Assembly (NCBI RefSeq): GCF_036634195.1
Contig: NZ_JAZIFY010000001.1
Location: forward strand, 930,001 to 994,000
Direction of reading: 5' to 3'
From: Streptomyces sp. P9-A4
Lineage (GTDB): Bacteria; Actinomycetota; Actinomycetes; Streptomycetales; Streptomycetaceae
DNA length: 64,000 nucleotides
Shown: positions 8,349 to 16,278 of the stretch, piece after piece
Numbering within the stretch: position 1 is the first letter of the stretch
Layout: each line of letters begins with the position of its first letter
Notes under the pieces: generated by a model
The model's database searches: none
What the model saw: only the letters and a program-made list of their open reading frames with translations
Told to the model about the DNA's origin: nothing
Position numbers and translations under genes: made by a program

Positions 8349-8654
8349 TCAGGCCGTCCGGCGGCGGCGGGCGCGGAGCAGGCGGGCGCCCTTCACCGCG
8401 TAGACGGCGGTCATGAGCGCGAGACCGGCGAGGCAGAGCCAGGCCCAGGATGCCGTCAGGAAGAGGCTCAGCATCAGACCGACGAACATGAGCAGGCTGC
8501 CGAGGGTGTCCAGCAGGTCGAAACGCCCTTGGGAGCGCAGCGCGGGGTCGGTGTCGCGCATCCGGCGGATGACGGGGACGAGGCCCACGGACTGGAGGGC
8601 CGTCAGGCCGAGCGCGATCCATACGAACCAGTCGGGTATGTCCACGGCGCGCAC
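8349..8654 (-). CDS. Small integral membrane protein
   Basis: 101 residues starting at GTG 8654. Three hydrophobic spans are visible: WFVWIALGLTALQSVGLVPV, LGSLLMFVGLMLSLFLTASW and WLCLAGLALMTAVYAV. A short Arg-rich tail (LLRARRRRTA) marks the cytoplasmic end by the positive-inside rule. No enzyme motif is present. It lies between the NADAR gene and the ABC-F gene, all on the minus strand, with more than 120 bp on each side, so co-transcription is not obvious. Confidence 0.65.
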   Translation of the reverse strand: MRAVDIPDWFVWIALGLTALQSVGLVPVIRRMRDTDPALRSQGRFDLLDTLGSLLMFVGLMLSLFLTASWAWLCLAGLALMTAVYAVKGARLLRARRRRTA

Positions 8655-8824
8655 TGTACCGCCCGCCGATCGCTTCCGGCCTTCGGGTGAACAGAGCCTG
8701 GCGCCGCCCGGACCCGGTGCTCATCCGGCCAACGCCCCACGAGCGAGAGCACATTCGGGGTTGGCGTGCCGTCGAAGGGCCCCCACCGCCTCCGCCGCGC
8801 GGGCCCTTCCTCCTCGCGGCCGGC

Positions 8825-10477
8825 TCAGACCGGGATGCCCGGGCCCCAGTACGGGCCGTCGTGTTCGCGGACCTTGCCGTCGTCGTCGAGGACCACGAAG
8901 CGGTCGAAGGTGCGGGCGAACCAGCGGTCGTGGGTGACCGAGAGGACCGTGCCCTCGAAGAGTTCGAGCGCCGCCTCCAGGGCCTCGGCGCTGTGCAGGT
9001 CCAGGTTGTCCGTGGGTTCGTCGAGCAACAGCAGCGTGGCGCCCTGCAGTTCGAGCAGCAGGATCTGGAAGCGGGCCTGCTGGCCGCCGGACAGCGACTC
9101 GAAGGTCTGATCGGCCTGGGCCTGGAGTTCGTAGCGCCGCAGCGCGGACACCGCCCCGCCGCGTTCCCGGCCGTCCCGGTCCCCGTCGCCCCGGCCCAGG
9201 ATCTCCACCAGGGTGCGTCCGATCAGGTCGGGCCGCTGCTGGGTCTGCGCGAACCAGCCGGGCCGGACCCGCCCGCCGAGGCGGGCGGTGCCCGTGTGGG
9301 CGACCGGCTCGCCGTGCCGGTCCGGTTCGTGAAGCTCCAGATCGCTGCCGCCGGCCGCGAGCAGCCGCAGCAGATGGGACTTGCCGGTGCCGTTGGCGCC
9401 CAGCACCGCGACCCGCTCCCCGAAGAACACCTCCAGATCGAACGGCTTTGTAAGTCCCCGCAGTTCGAGACCCTCGCAGCGGACCGCGCGAAGTGCCGTA
9501 CGGTCGCCGCGCAGCCGCATGCGGACGTTCTGCTCCACCGGGCGCTCCGGCGGTGGGCCGGCCTCCTCGAAGCGGGCCAGCCGGGTCTGCGTCGCCCGGT
9601 ACTTCCCGGCCATCGACGCCGAGATCTTCGCCTGCTGCTGGAGGGTGCGGACCAGGTCCTTGAGCCGCTGGTGCTCCTCGGACCAGCGGCGGTGCAGCTC
9701 GTCGAGACGTTCAAGGCGCGCCGTACGGGCCTCGTGGTAGTCGCGGAAACCGCCGCCGTGCACCCAGACGCCCCCGGCCTCCAGGGTCAGCACCCGGGTG
9801 GCCGTCGCGGCGAGCAGTTCGCGGTCGTGGCTGACGTACAGCACGGTCTTCGGGGAGGCCGCCATGGTCTCCTCCAGCTGCCGCTTTCCCGGTACGTCGA
9901 GGTAGTTGTCCGGTTCGTCCAGGAGCAGCACCTGCGCACTGCCCCGGAACAGCGCCTCCAGGGCGAGCCGCTTCTGCTCTCCGCCGGAGAGGGTGCGCAG
10001 CTCACGGAACCGGGCCTGGTCGAAGGGCAGCCGGAGCGCGGCCTGGGTGACGAGGTCCCATTCGACCTCGGCGTCGTAGCCGCCGGCATCGCCCCACACG
10101 GACAGCGCTTCGGCATATCGGATCTGGACGGCCTCGCTGTCCGACTCCATCATGGCGAGTTCAGCACGTTCCATGTCCGAAAACGCTTGCCGCAATTCCG
10201 GCCGGGCGAGGGACACGAGGAATTCGTGCACCGTGGTCGAATCCCGCACCGAACCGATGAACTGGGGCATCACCCCCAGCCCGCCGACCACCCGGACGGT
10301 TCCGGATTCCGGCTTCAACTCGCCTGTGACCAGGCGCAACAACGTCGTCTTCCCCAGTCCGTTCGCACCGATCAGGGCTACCTTGTCGCCGTCCCCGACC
10401 CGGAAGGACGCATCGTGAAAAAGCATCCGACCGTCGGCCAACCAGTATTCAAGACCGGAAACCTCCAGAAATCCCAT
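8825..10477 (-). CDS. ABC-F family ATPase
   Basis: 550 residues with two ABC domains and no membrane spans, the ABC-F layout. Domain 1 has Walker A GANGLGKT, signature LSGGEQKR and Walker B LLLDEPDNYLD. Domain 2 has GANGTGKS, LSGGQQARF and LLLDEPTDNLD. The linker (about residues 235-310, LHRRWSEEHQRLKDLVRTLQ, ISASMAGKYRATQTRLARFE) is the helical pair that enters the ribosomal E site. ABC-F proteins either act in translation or dislodge ribosome-targeting antibiotics. This one is transcribed away from the RiPP-like cluster that starts 210 bp upstream, which makes a self-protection role possible but unproven. Confidence 0.88.
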   Translation of the reverse strand: MGFLEVSGLEYWLADGRMLFHDASFRVGDGDKVALIGANGLGKTTLLRLVTGELKPESGTVRVVGGLGVMPQFIGSVRDSTTVHEFLVSLARPELRQAFSDMERAELAMMESDSEAVQIRYAEALSVWGDAGGYDAEVEWDLVTQAALRLPFDQARFRELRTLSGGEQKRLALEALFRGSAQVLLLDEPDNYLDVPGKRQLEETMAASPKTVLYVSHDRELLAATATRVLTLEAGGVWVHGGGFRDYHEARTARLERLDELHRRWSEEHQRLKDLVRTLQQQAKISASMAGKYRATQTRLARFEEAGPPPERPVEQNVRMRLRGDRTALRAVRCEGLELRGLTKPFDLEVFFGERVAVLGANGTGKSHLLRLLAAGGSDLELHEPDRHGEPVAHTGTARLGGRVRPGWFAQTQQRPDLIGRTLVEILGRGDGDRDGRERGGAVSALRRYELQAQADQTFESLSGGQQARFQILLLELQGATLLLLDEPTDNLDLHSAEALEAALELFEGTVLSVTHDRWFARTFDRFVVLDDDGKVREHDGPYWGPGIPV

Positions 10478-10620
10478 CGATCTCCCACCCCTCGCCGGCC
10501 GGTGTGACGCGTCTGAATCGGTTCAATCTCTCACGGCGGTCTTGAGCGAGAGAAATTGCCGTGACACCGTCGCCACCGACCGGCCGTTCGGGGCACCTCC
10601 CGTTCGGCTCGGCGACCACT

Positions 10621-10661
10621 GGGTGGTCGGAAACGGGCAACACCCGTGTTCCCGACCGCCC
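10621..10661 (+). promoter_or_regulatory. Strong hairpin in the 5' leader of the precursor gene
   Basis: The arms GGGTGGTCGG (10621-10630) and CCGACCGCCC (10652-10661) pair with one G-T wobble. They enclose a second helix, ACGGG/CCCGT, with a CAACA loop. The structure ends 26 bases before the precursor ATG and just before its ribosome site (GAGAGGGG at 10673-10680). There is no T-run. It could stabilise the mRNA, terminate readthrough or act as a regulator. Confidence 0.5.
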
Positions 10662-10687
10662 GTCCACTCGAAGAGAGGGGAAACACC

Positions 10688-10837
10688 ATGGAGTCCAACG
10701 CTCAGCGTCCGGAGACCCAGGAGACCGCCGAACTGCACCAGGCGGACACGGCCGGCACGCCGGAGCTCGAGACCGACGGTCTCGTCTTCAAGCGTGAACT
10801 GCTCAACGAGTTCCTCGGCAACCGCGTCCGCAGCTGA
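10688..10837 (+). CDS. Putative RiPP precursor peptide
   Basis: 49 residues, from ATG 10688 with a strong ribosome site (GAGAGGGG) seven bases before it. Residues 1-30 are acidic, Glu/Gln/Thr-rich and leader-like (ETQETAELHQADTAGTPELE within it). Residues 31-49 are GLVFKRELLNEFLGNRVRS: hydrophobic and basic, with no Cys and a single C-terminal Ser, so lanthionine or azole chemistry is unlikely. It is followed by oxygenase, radical SAM, ThiF-like, exporter and protease genes, the setting expected of a precursor. Its short length, SD strength and the following hairpin also fit. Which residues are modified is unknown; Glu37, Asn40, Glu41 and aliphatic side chains are candidates. It could instead be an unrelated small protein. 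Confidence 0.7.
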   Translation: MESNAQRPETQETAELHQADTAGTPELETDGLVFKRELLNEFLGNRVRS

Positions 10838-10844
10838 TCACCGC

Positions 10845-10883
10845 CGCCGGGCCCCGGGACCGTACACGGCCCCGGGGCCCGGC
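10845..10883 (+). terminator. Attenuator-like hairpin between precursor and enzymes
   Basis: GCCGGGCCCCGGG (10845-10857) pairs perfectly over 13 bases with CCCGGGGCCCGGC (10871-10883) around a 13-base loop. It starts seven bases after the precursor stop. Such partial terminators are usual in RiPP operons and give more precursor than enzyme message. No T-run follows, as is common in Streptomyces. Confidence 0.7.
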
Positions 10884-10937
10884 CGGCCAGCCGAATCGCC
10901 CGGCGCACCGCCGGCAGCCGACCGACCGGGGGGAGCC

Positions 10938-12437
10938 GTGACCGAAGTGGGCACTCCGTACGCCCGAGCCGAGGGCCGCGTCACCGCCCTCGTGGTGGAC
11001 CTCGACGCCTGGCCGCTCAGCCTGGATCCCTTCCATGTCGTGGACTTCAACCAGGCCACGGTCCTGGACGCCCTGGTCGACCCGCTCACCCGCGACCTCG
11101 CCCACGGTCCCGGCACCGCGCCGTCCGCGCTCGCCTCGCTCACCCCGCTCGACGGGGACCGGGTCTGGCTGCTGCGGCCGGCCCCCGGACAGTGCTGGGA
11201 CGACGGCAGCCCGGTGCGGACCGAGGAGATCGCCGCCGGGGTCCACCGGGCCTGGGGACCCACCGGTCTGCCGCTGCCCGCCGCCTACGATCCCGGCGGC
11301 ACCGGCTCCCCAGTGTCCACCCGGGTCGTGCCCGACCCGGCGGACGGCTCTCCGGCCGTCGAACTGCGCTCCCCGCTGCCGCTGCCCTATCTGCCGCAGC
11401 TCCTCGCCTTCCCCGGCGCCGCGCCCGTCCGGGAGACGCCCGACGGCGGCTGGACCGCGAGCGGCCCCTTCCGGCCGGTCCTGGCCGACCGCGCCCGGGG
11501 CCGGATCGAGCTGCGCCGCAAGCCGTCCCGCCGTACCGGGCCCGGCACCCCCGAACGGCTCGCCTTCCAGGTGTACGCCGACCGCGCCGACGCCTTCGCC
11601 GCCCTGGCCGACGGCCGGCTCGACCTGTCGGTCAACACCGGCCTGAATCCTGATGAGTTCACCGCCGCGTCCGCCCGCCCCGGCGCGACCGTACGCGGCC
11701 TCTCCATGGCCTGCCAGCTCTGGGTGCGCCCCGGCCTCGACAGCCCCCTCGCCACCCCCGCCGGGCGCCGCGCCTTCTCCGCCGGGTTCGACCGGCGGTC
11801 GGCGAGCGCCCTCCTCCGGCGGGCGGCCCTTCCGCTCCCTCGCTACACGGACCTGTGGGAGCCGCGCGGGACGGACCCGGACGGCGAGGGCAGGCCCGTC
11901 GGGCCGCCGCCCCCCGGCCGCCTCCCGCCGCGAGGCCGGCGTGCCGAACTGACCTTGAGTTACGCCGACTTCGCACCGAACAGCGACGCCGCAGCCCTCG
12001 TCGCGGCGGACCTCCGCGAACGCTTCGGCCATCCCATAAGGCTGCGCCCGCTCTCGTACGAACACTTCGCGCGGGCCGCCGCCACGCTCGACTACGAGCT
12101 GCTGTACGGCATCAATCCGGCCCCGCTGGCCCATGTGGCGGGCTTCCTCACCGGCTTCCACAGCACCTCCGGGCAGGCCCGCGCCTTCGGGTTCGCCGAG
12201 CCGGCCGTGGACGCGGCGCTCGACCGGGCGCTGCGTACGGCCGGGGGGCCGGAGGCGGCGCGGGCCTGGCGGGAGGCGGAGGCGGTGGTGCTCGACCACG
12301 CACCGGTGGTGCCGCTGTTCCAGGTCAACAGCGTGACCCTGACCGGACCCGGGTGCCCCGCGCCCACCGTGGCCGCCACCGGCACCCCGCACCTGGACCA
12401 CCCGCCCCGTACCGCCGTGCCCGACCGCGACCACTGA
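10938..12437 (+). CDS. Family-5 solute-binding-like protein without signal peptide
   Basis: 499 residues from GTG 10938, preceded by GGGGGGAG. The fold signals are those of peptide/nickel-binding SBP_bac_5 proteins: PFHVVDFNQATVLDALVDPL near the start, WLLRPAPGQCWDDGSPVRTE with the usual W-x-DG-x-P-x-T-A-x-D-V equivalent, then ERLAFQVYADRADAFAALAD and a C-terminal VVPLFQVNSV. Unlike transport SBPs it has no signal peptide or lipobox, and no ABC transporter genes are present. A cytoplasmic peptide-holding or chaperone role in the modification complex is an inference. It lies between the precursor and oxygenase genes and shares their orientation. Confidence 0.75.
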   Translation: MTEVGTPYARAEGRVTALVVDLDAWPLSLDPFHVVDFNQATVLDALVDPLTRDLAHGPGTAPSALASLTPLDGDRVWLLRPAPGQCWDDGSPVRTEEIAAGVHRAWGPTGLPLPAAYDPGGTGSPVSTRVVPDPADGSPAVELRSPLPLPYLPQLLAFPGAAPVRETPDGGWTASGPFRPVLADRARGRIELRRKPSRRTGPGTPERLAFQVYADRADAFAALADGRLDLSVNTGLNPDEFTAASARPGATVRGLSMACQLWVRPGLDSPLATPAGRRAFSAGFDRRSASALLRRAALPLPRYTDLWEPRGTDPDGEGRPVGPPPPGRLPPRGRRAELTLSYADFAPNSDAAALVAADLRERFGHPIRLRPLSYEHFARAAATLDYELLYGINPAPLAHVAGFLTGFHSTSGQARAFGFAEPAVDAALDRALRTAGGPEAARAWREAEAVVLDHAPVVPLFQVNSVTLTGPGCPAPTVAATGTPHLDHPPRTAVPDRDH

Positions 12438-12450
12438 AGGGCCGTACCGC

Positions 12451-13257
12451 ATGACGCACAGCCCGACCACCACCGCACCCGGCGCGGACGCCTCCGCGAC
12501 ACCCGGCACCGACGCCGCCGGCGCACCCGGCCATGCCCCCTTCCGCCCGGCCGACCGCTCCCCCGACGAACTCGCCGCCCTCGCCGCACTGCTGCGCGCC
12601 GACCCCGCCCGCCCCGTCCACCTCGACGGCTTCCTGCCGGACGAGCAGGCGTGGGCGCTCGGCGAGACGGTGCGGGCCCTGCCCACGTGGGAGGCCTCGG
12701 CCGTCCTGTGGAACCCTGACCGGCTCGCCACCCGACCGGCGACCCCGGAGGAGTGGCGCGCCGCGGCCCCCGAGGAGCGGGCCGCCGTCCGTGAGGTGGC
12801 CCGGGGCATCCCGGCCCTGTTCGACGACGGCTCGCCCTACCCGGCCGAGCACCGCGCCCGGCTCTCCGACTTCTTCGTCTTCGCCGGAATGGGCACGGTG
12901 CTGCGCGAGCTGCTCGACCGGTGGACGGCCCCGGGCGGGCCGCTGACCACCAACATCGAGTTCGCGCGCTACCGGTCCGGCGACACGCTCGGGGAGCACT
13001 CCGACGCCGAGTCGGACACCGTGTTCGTCCTCAACCTGTACCTGGACCCCGCCTACCGGGCGGGCGACGGCGGCGTCCTCGGCTTCCGCGACGAGGAAGG
13101 CCGCGAGCATCTGATGCCGCCCCGCTTCAACAGCGTGTCCGTGATGCCGATCCGGCCCGGCTGCGTGCACTGGGTCACCCCCTGGCGCGCCGACCGCGTC
13201 GGGCGCCACACGATCAGCATCGCCGCCGTTCCCGCGACCCCCGGTGAGGTGAAGTGA
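12451..13257 (+). CDS. Fe(II)/2-oxoglutarate-dependent oxygenase 1
   Basis: 268 residues, ATG 12451. A double-stranded beta-helix iron site is visible: His183-x-Asp185 (LGEHSDAESD), distal His240 (GCVHWVTPW) and a 2-oxoglutarate-binding Arg252 (GRHTISI). FNSVSVMPIR just before the distal His is typical of prolyl-hydroxylase-like oxygenases. Residues 1-40 are Ala/Thr/Pro-rich and probably disordered. Expected chemistry is hydroxylation, or an oxidation derived from it, of the precursor core. It clearly resembles the enzyme at 15520-16278 along its length (HLDGFLPDEQAWAL versus HLRDFLRPDFATDL). The radical SAM gene begins two bases after its stop. Confidence 0.85.
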   Translation: MTHSPTTTAPGADASATPGTDAAGAPGHAPFRPADRSPDELAALAALLRADPARPVHLDGFLPDEQAWALGETVRALPTWEASAVLWNPDRLATRPATPEEWRAAAPEERAAVREVARGIPALFDDGSPYPAEHRARLSDFFVFAGMGTVLRELLDRWTAPGGPLTTNIEFARYRSGDTLGEHSDAESDTVFVLNLYLDPAYRAGDGGVLGFRDEEGREHLMPPRFNSVSVMPIRPGCVHWVTPWRADRVGRHTISIAAVPATPGEVK

Positions 13258-13258
13258 C

Positions 13259-15391
13259 ATGACACCCGGCATCGAATCCGGCCCCGCCGTGCCCGAGGAG
13301 GCCGTGCCCGAGGAGGTCGCGCCCGAGGCGGCCCTGCCCGTACCGACAGAACCCATGTCGCCGGCACCCGTACCCGCCCGGCCCGGCACCCCCGGCCCGA
13401 GCGCCGGCGGCTCCGTCGTCCTGGCCTTCCCCCCGCTGGTCGAGTCCAGCTTCGGCCGCTACTTCCCGTCGAGCGCCGTCCTCGCCGGGTTCCTGCAGAG
13501 CCGCAAGGTCCGCACCCACCAGTGGGACCTCAACGAGGAGTTCGCCCTGCACCTGCTCGACCCCGGCCATCTGGCCGAGGCCGGCGCGGGCCGACTCGTC
13601 GGCCTGGAAGGCTGCTACCCCGAGGAGATGAGCGCCGTCGCGGGCCGCTGGCTCGCCCGCCACCGCGACGCCCTCTTCGACGAGCTCGGCCGGCACATCT
13701 TCGCCGCCGAGTCCGGCCCGGCGTTCCTGCTGTCCGCGCTGGCGCAGCCGTACCTGATCGACCCGGAGGCCGAGTGGCTGACCGATCCGGCGCTGCTGCG
13801 CTCGGACCGCACGCTGGTCTTCCGCTCGTACTACGCCTCGCTCGGCCTGGCCGCCCGGCTGCCCGAGGACGCCCGCCTCCTGGGCGTGTCCGTCCCCATG
13901 GGTCCGCAGCTGGTGCCCGCGCTGCTGCTCGCGGAGGCCGTCAAGCGGATCCGCCCCGACGTACGGATCGTGCTCGGCGGCCCGACGCTCTCCCTGATGA
14001 ACGAGGACGACCTCTCCCGCCTCCTCGACGTCCACCGTCAGGTCGACGCGGTCGTCCGTTTCGACGGCGAGGCCCCGCTGCTCGCCCTGTACCGGCAGGC
14101 CGACAGCGGCGACTGGCGGCCGACCGAGGTCGCGGGCGTCTCCGCCCTCGCCGCCGAAACCGCCGAAACCGCCGGAACCGGCGGAACCGCGGGAACCGCC
14201 GCAACCGCGACGGCCGCCGCGACCGCCGTCCACGCCCCGCCCGCGCCCGGGCTGCACCCCAACGCGCTGCCGCCCGCCGCGTACGACCCCGCGCTGATGG
14301 CCCGGCTCGTCGGCCACGAGATGGGCATCGTCCAGGCGCGCGGCTGCTACTGGGGCAAGTGCGACTACTGCGACTTCGTCGAGCTGTACGACGGCTCCCC
14401 GCCCTACCGGGGGCGTTCCGTGCAGAGCTTCATGGCGGAGCTCGAGCACCAGGTCAGCACGCACGGGGTGCGCCGCTTCGAGCTGATCACCGAGTCCATC
14501 CCGCCCGCGTTCGCCCGCCGTTTCTCCCAGGCGGTCATCGACCGCGGCCTGGACATCACCTGGAACTCCTTCGCCATGGTGGACCGGCGCTTCGACGCCG
14601 AACTGCTCCAGCTGATGGTCCGGGCCGGCTGCGAGTACCTCGTCATCGGCATGGAGACCACCAACACCCGCGTCCTGAAGCTGGTCCACAAGTCCGCGGA
14701 CCGCGAGGAGAACCTCCGCTTCATCCGCGAGGCCCACCAGGCCGGCATGAAGCTGCGGATCAACCTGATCCCCGATCTGCCCTCCACCACTCTGGAGGAG
14801 GCCATGGAGTCGCTGCGGGACGTGGCCGAACTCGCCGACTGCGTGGAGTCCTTCACCGTCTTCCCGTTCGAGGCGACCCGATCCTCCGAGGTCGGCCGCC
14901 GCCCCGAGCGCTTCGGCCTGGTCGTCGGGGACGAGGACTCCGGGCTCGCCAACCAGGCGCAGTACGCGCTCAACCACCTCGGCAACATCGACCCGGCCAT
15001 GACCCGCGAGGAACGCACCGGCGTCCACCGCGCCTTCCAGGACTTCGCCATCGGCCACGGCTCCGCCCATATGCGCCGCACCGGCGACGAGTTCCTGGAC
15101 CGGCTGCCCGGTGAGGAGGAGACGTTCCGGCTGGGCGTCGCGTCCCTGGACGTCCTGCCGCGCGGTGACGAACTGGTCGTCACCCACGTCCTGCGCCGCG
15201 AGCGCACCGTCCTGCCCGCCGCCGTGGCCAGGGGGCTCGCGCCCTGGCTGGACGGGAAGCCCCTGACCCGCCGCGACCTGACGGACGCGTACGGAACGGC
15301 CGGCGGCACGGCGGTGCTTCGGCAGCTCGTCGAGGCCCGGATGCTCACCGCCGTGGCTGCCACCGGACACCCGGAGCCGGCCCTGACCTGA
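13259..15391 (+). CDS. Cobalamin-binding-domain radical SAM enzyme
   Basis: 710 residues, ATG 13259. The N-terminal part (about 50-290) is a B12-binding-like Rossmann domain (LLGVSVPMGPQLVPALLLAE, VRIVLGGPTLSLM, DAVVRFDGEAPL). A low-complexity Ala/Thr/Glu/Gly linker follows at about 298-322. The radical SAM domain carries Cys363-x4-Cys368-x2-Cys371 (ARGCYWGKCDYCDF), one residue longer than the canonical CX3CX2C. ITESIPPAFARRF and IGMETTNTRVLKLVHK are further SAM-barrel strands. Relatives methylate unreactive carbons or form C-C links in RiPPs. The lack of the classical B12 DxHxxG motif means cobalamin use must be tested. Confidence 0.85.
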   Translation: MTPGIESGPAVPEEAVPEEVAPEAALPVPTEPMSPAPVPARPGTPGPSAGGSVVLAFPPLVESSFGRYFPSSAVLAGFLQSRKVRTHQWDLNEEFALHLLDPGHLAEAGAGRLVGLEGCYPEEMSAVAGRWLARHRDALFDELGRHIFAAESGPAFLLSALAQPYLIDPEAEWLTDPALLRSDRTLVFRSYYASLGLAARLPEDARLLGVSVPMGPQLVPALLLAEAVKRIRPDVRIVLGGPTLSLMNEDDLSRLLDVHRQVDAVVRFDGEAPLLALYRQADSGDWRPTEVAGVSALAAETAETAGTGGTAGTAATATAAATAVHAPPAPGLHPNALPPAAYDPALMARLVGHEMGIVQARGCYWGKCDYCDFVELYDGSPPYRGRSVQSFMAELEHQVSTHGVRRFELITESIPPAFARRFSQAVIDRGLDITWNSFAMVDRRFDAELLQLMVRAGCEYLVIGMETTNTRVLKLVHKSADREENLRFIREAHQAGMKLRINLIPDLPSTTLEEAMESLRDVAELADCVESFTVFPFEATRSSEVGRRPERFGLVVGDEDSGLANQAQYALNHLGNIDPAMTREERTGVHRAFQDFAIGHGSAHMRRTGDEFLDRLPGEEETFRLGVASLDVLPRGDELVVTHVLRRERTVLPAAVARGLAPWLDGKPLTRRDLTDAYGTAGGTAVLRQLVEARMLTAVAATGHPEPALT

Positions 15392-15519
15392 GCCCGCGCC
15401 GCCACCGGCCCGAATCGGCGACCCGCCGGACCGATCCGATCCGGGCGCGCCCCGCCCGGTCCGCTCCGGACCTCCCGCGACCCCTCCCCCTCCGCCCCCA
15501 CCCGTCCGTGAGGAGAACC

Positions 15520-16278
15520 ATGTCCAGCACCACCACACGGCCGTCGTCGCCGGTTCCGCCGGCCCTCGCCGGCGCCGCTCCCTACGTCGCGCCGCAGTAC
15601 CTGACCGCGTCCACGGTCGAGCTGCTGCGCGACTGGTACCACGGGGAGGCGGTCCACCCCCTGCACCTGCGGGACTTCCTGCGCCCCGATTTTGCCACGG
15701 ACCTCGCCGCCGCGATGCGCGCCATCCCCACCTGGTCGCGGCACGCCGCCAAGTACGAAGGCCGCCTGGGCAAGACCGAGTTCTGGGACGACGACGTCGA
15801 CGGCCAGGACGAGGTCACCATCGCCCAGTTCGTCGTCAAGGACATCCACGCCCTGCTCGACGAGGGCGCCATGGACCCGGCGTACCAGCGCACCCTTCAG
15901 GATTTCTTCGTCTTCTCGGTGCTCTCCGACGCGCTGCGCGACTGGATCGGCTCCGGCACCGGCCTCGTCCTGCGCAAGCGCACCACCATGGAGCTGGCCG
16001 CGTACCGCCGTTCCGATGCCCTGGGCGCCCACCAGGACCTGGTGCCCGGCCGGGTCCTCGCGGTCAACTTCTACCTCGACGAGGAGTACACCCCCGAGTC
16101 CGGCGGACGGCTCGCCTTCCGCCACGGCGAGGACGAGGAGTTCTTCGTCGAACCCCTCTTCAACAGCGTCTCCCTGATGCCCATCCGCGAGGACTGCTGG
16201 CACCGGGTCGAGCCCTTCACCCGGGACGCCGTCGGCCGCTACACGATCGCCATGGGGCAGCACCTGGAGGGGAGCTGA
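15520..16278 (+). CDS. Fe(II)/2-oxoglutarate-dependent oxygenase 2
   Basis: 252 residues from ATG 15520, preceded by a good site (GTGAGGAGAACC); the longer frame from 15508 is less likely. The metal and co-substrate residues are His171-x-Asp173 (LGAHQDLVPG), His228 (EDCWHRVEPF) and Arg240 (GRYTIAM). The paralogue at 12451-13257 shares FFVF, FNSVS-x-MPIR and the C-x-H-x-V-x-P-F/W block. A 128-bp gap separates it from the radical SAM gene. Its stop overlaps the next frame by four bases. It probably oxidises the precursor at a different residue, or a different step, than oxygenase 1. Confidence 0.85.
   Translation: MSSTTTRPSSPVPPALAGAAPYVAPQYLTASTVELLRDWYHGEAVHPLHLRDFLRPDFATDLAAAMRAIPTWSRHAAKYEGRLGKTEFWDDDVDGQDEVTIAQFVVKDIHALLDEGAMDPAYQRTLQDFFVFSVLSDALRDWIGSGTGLVLRKRTTMELAAYRRSDALGAHQDLVPGRVLAVNFYLDEEYTPESGGRLAFRHGEDEEFFVEPLFNSVSLMPIREDCWHRVEPFTRDAVGRYTIAMGQHLEGS

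Noticed and set aside
8687..10507. A 606-codon plus-strand frame opposite the ABC-F gene
   Set aside because: The minus strand carries complete Walker and signature motifs; the plus frame is a GC-skew shadow.
10803..12809. A 668-codon minus-strand frame opposite the SBP-like gene
   Set aside because: Gly/Arg/Ala-rich shadow without start site; the plus strand matches SBP_bac_5.
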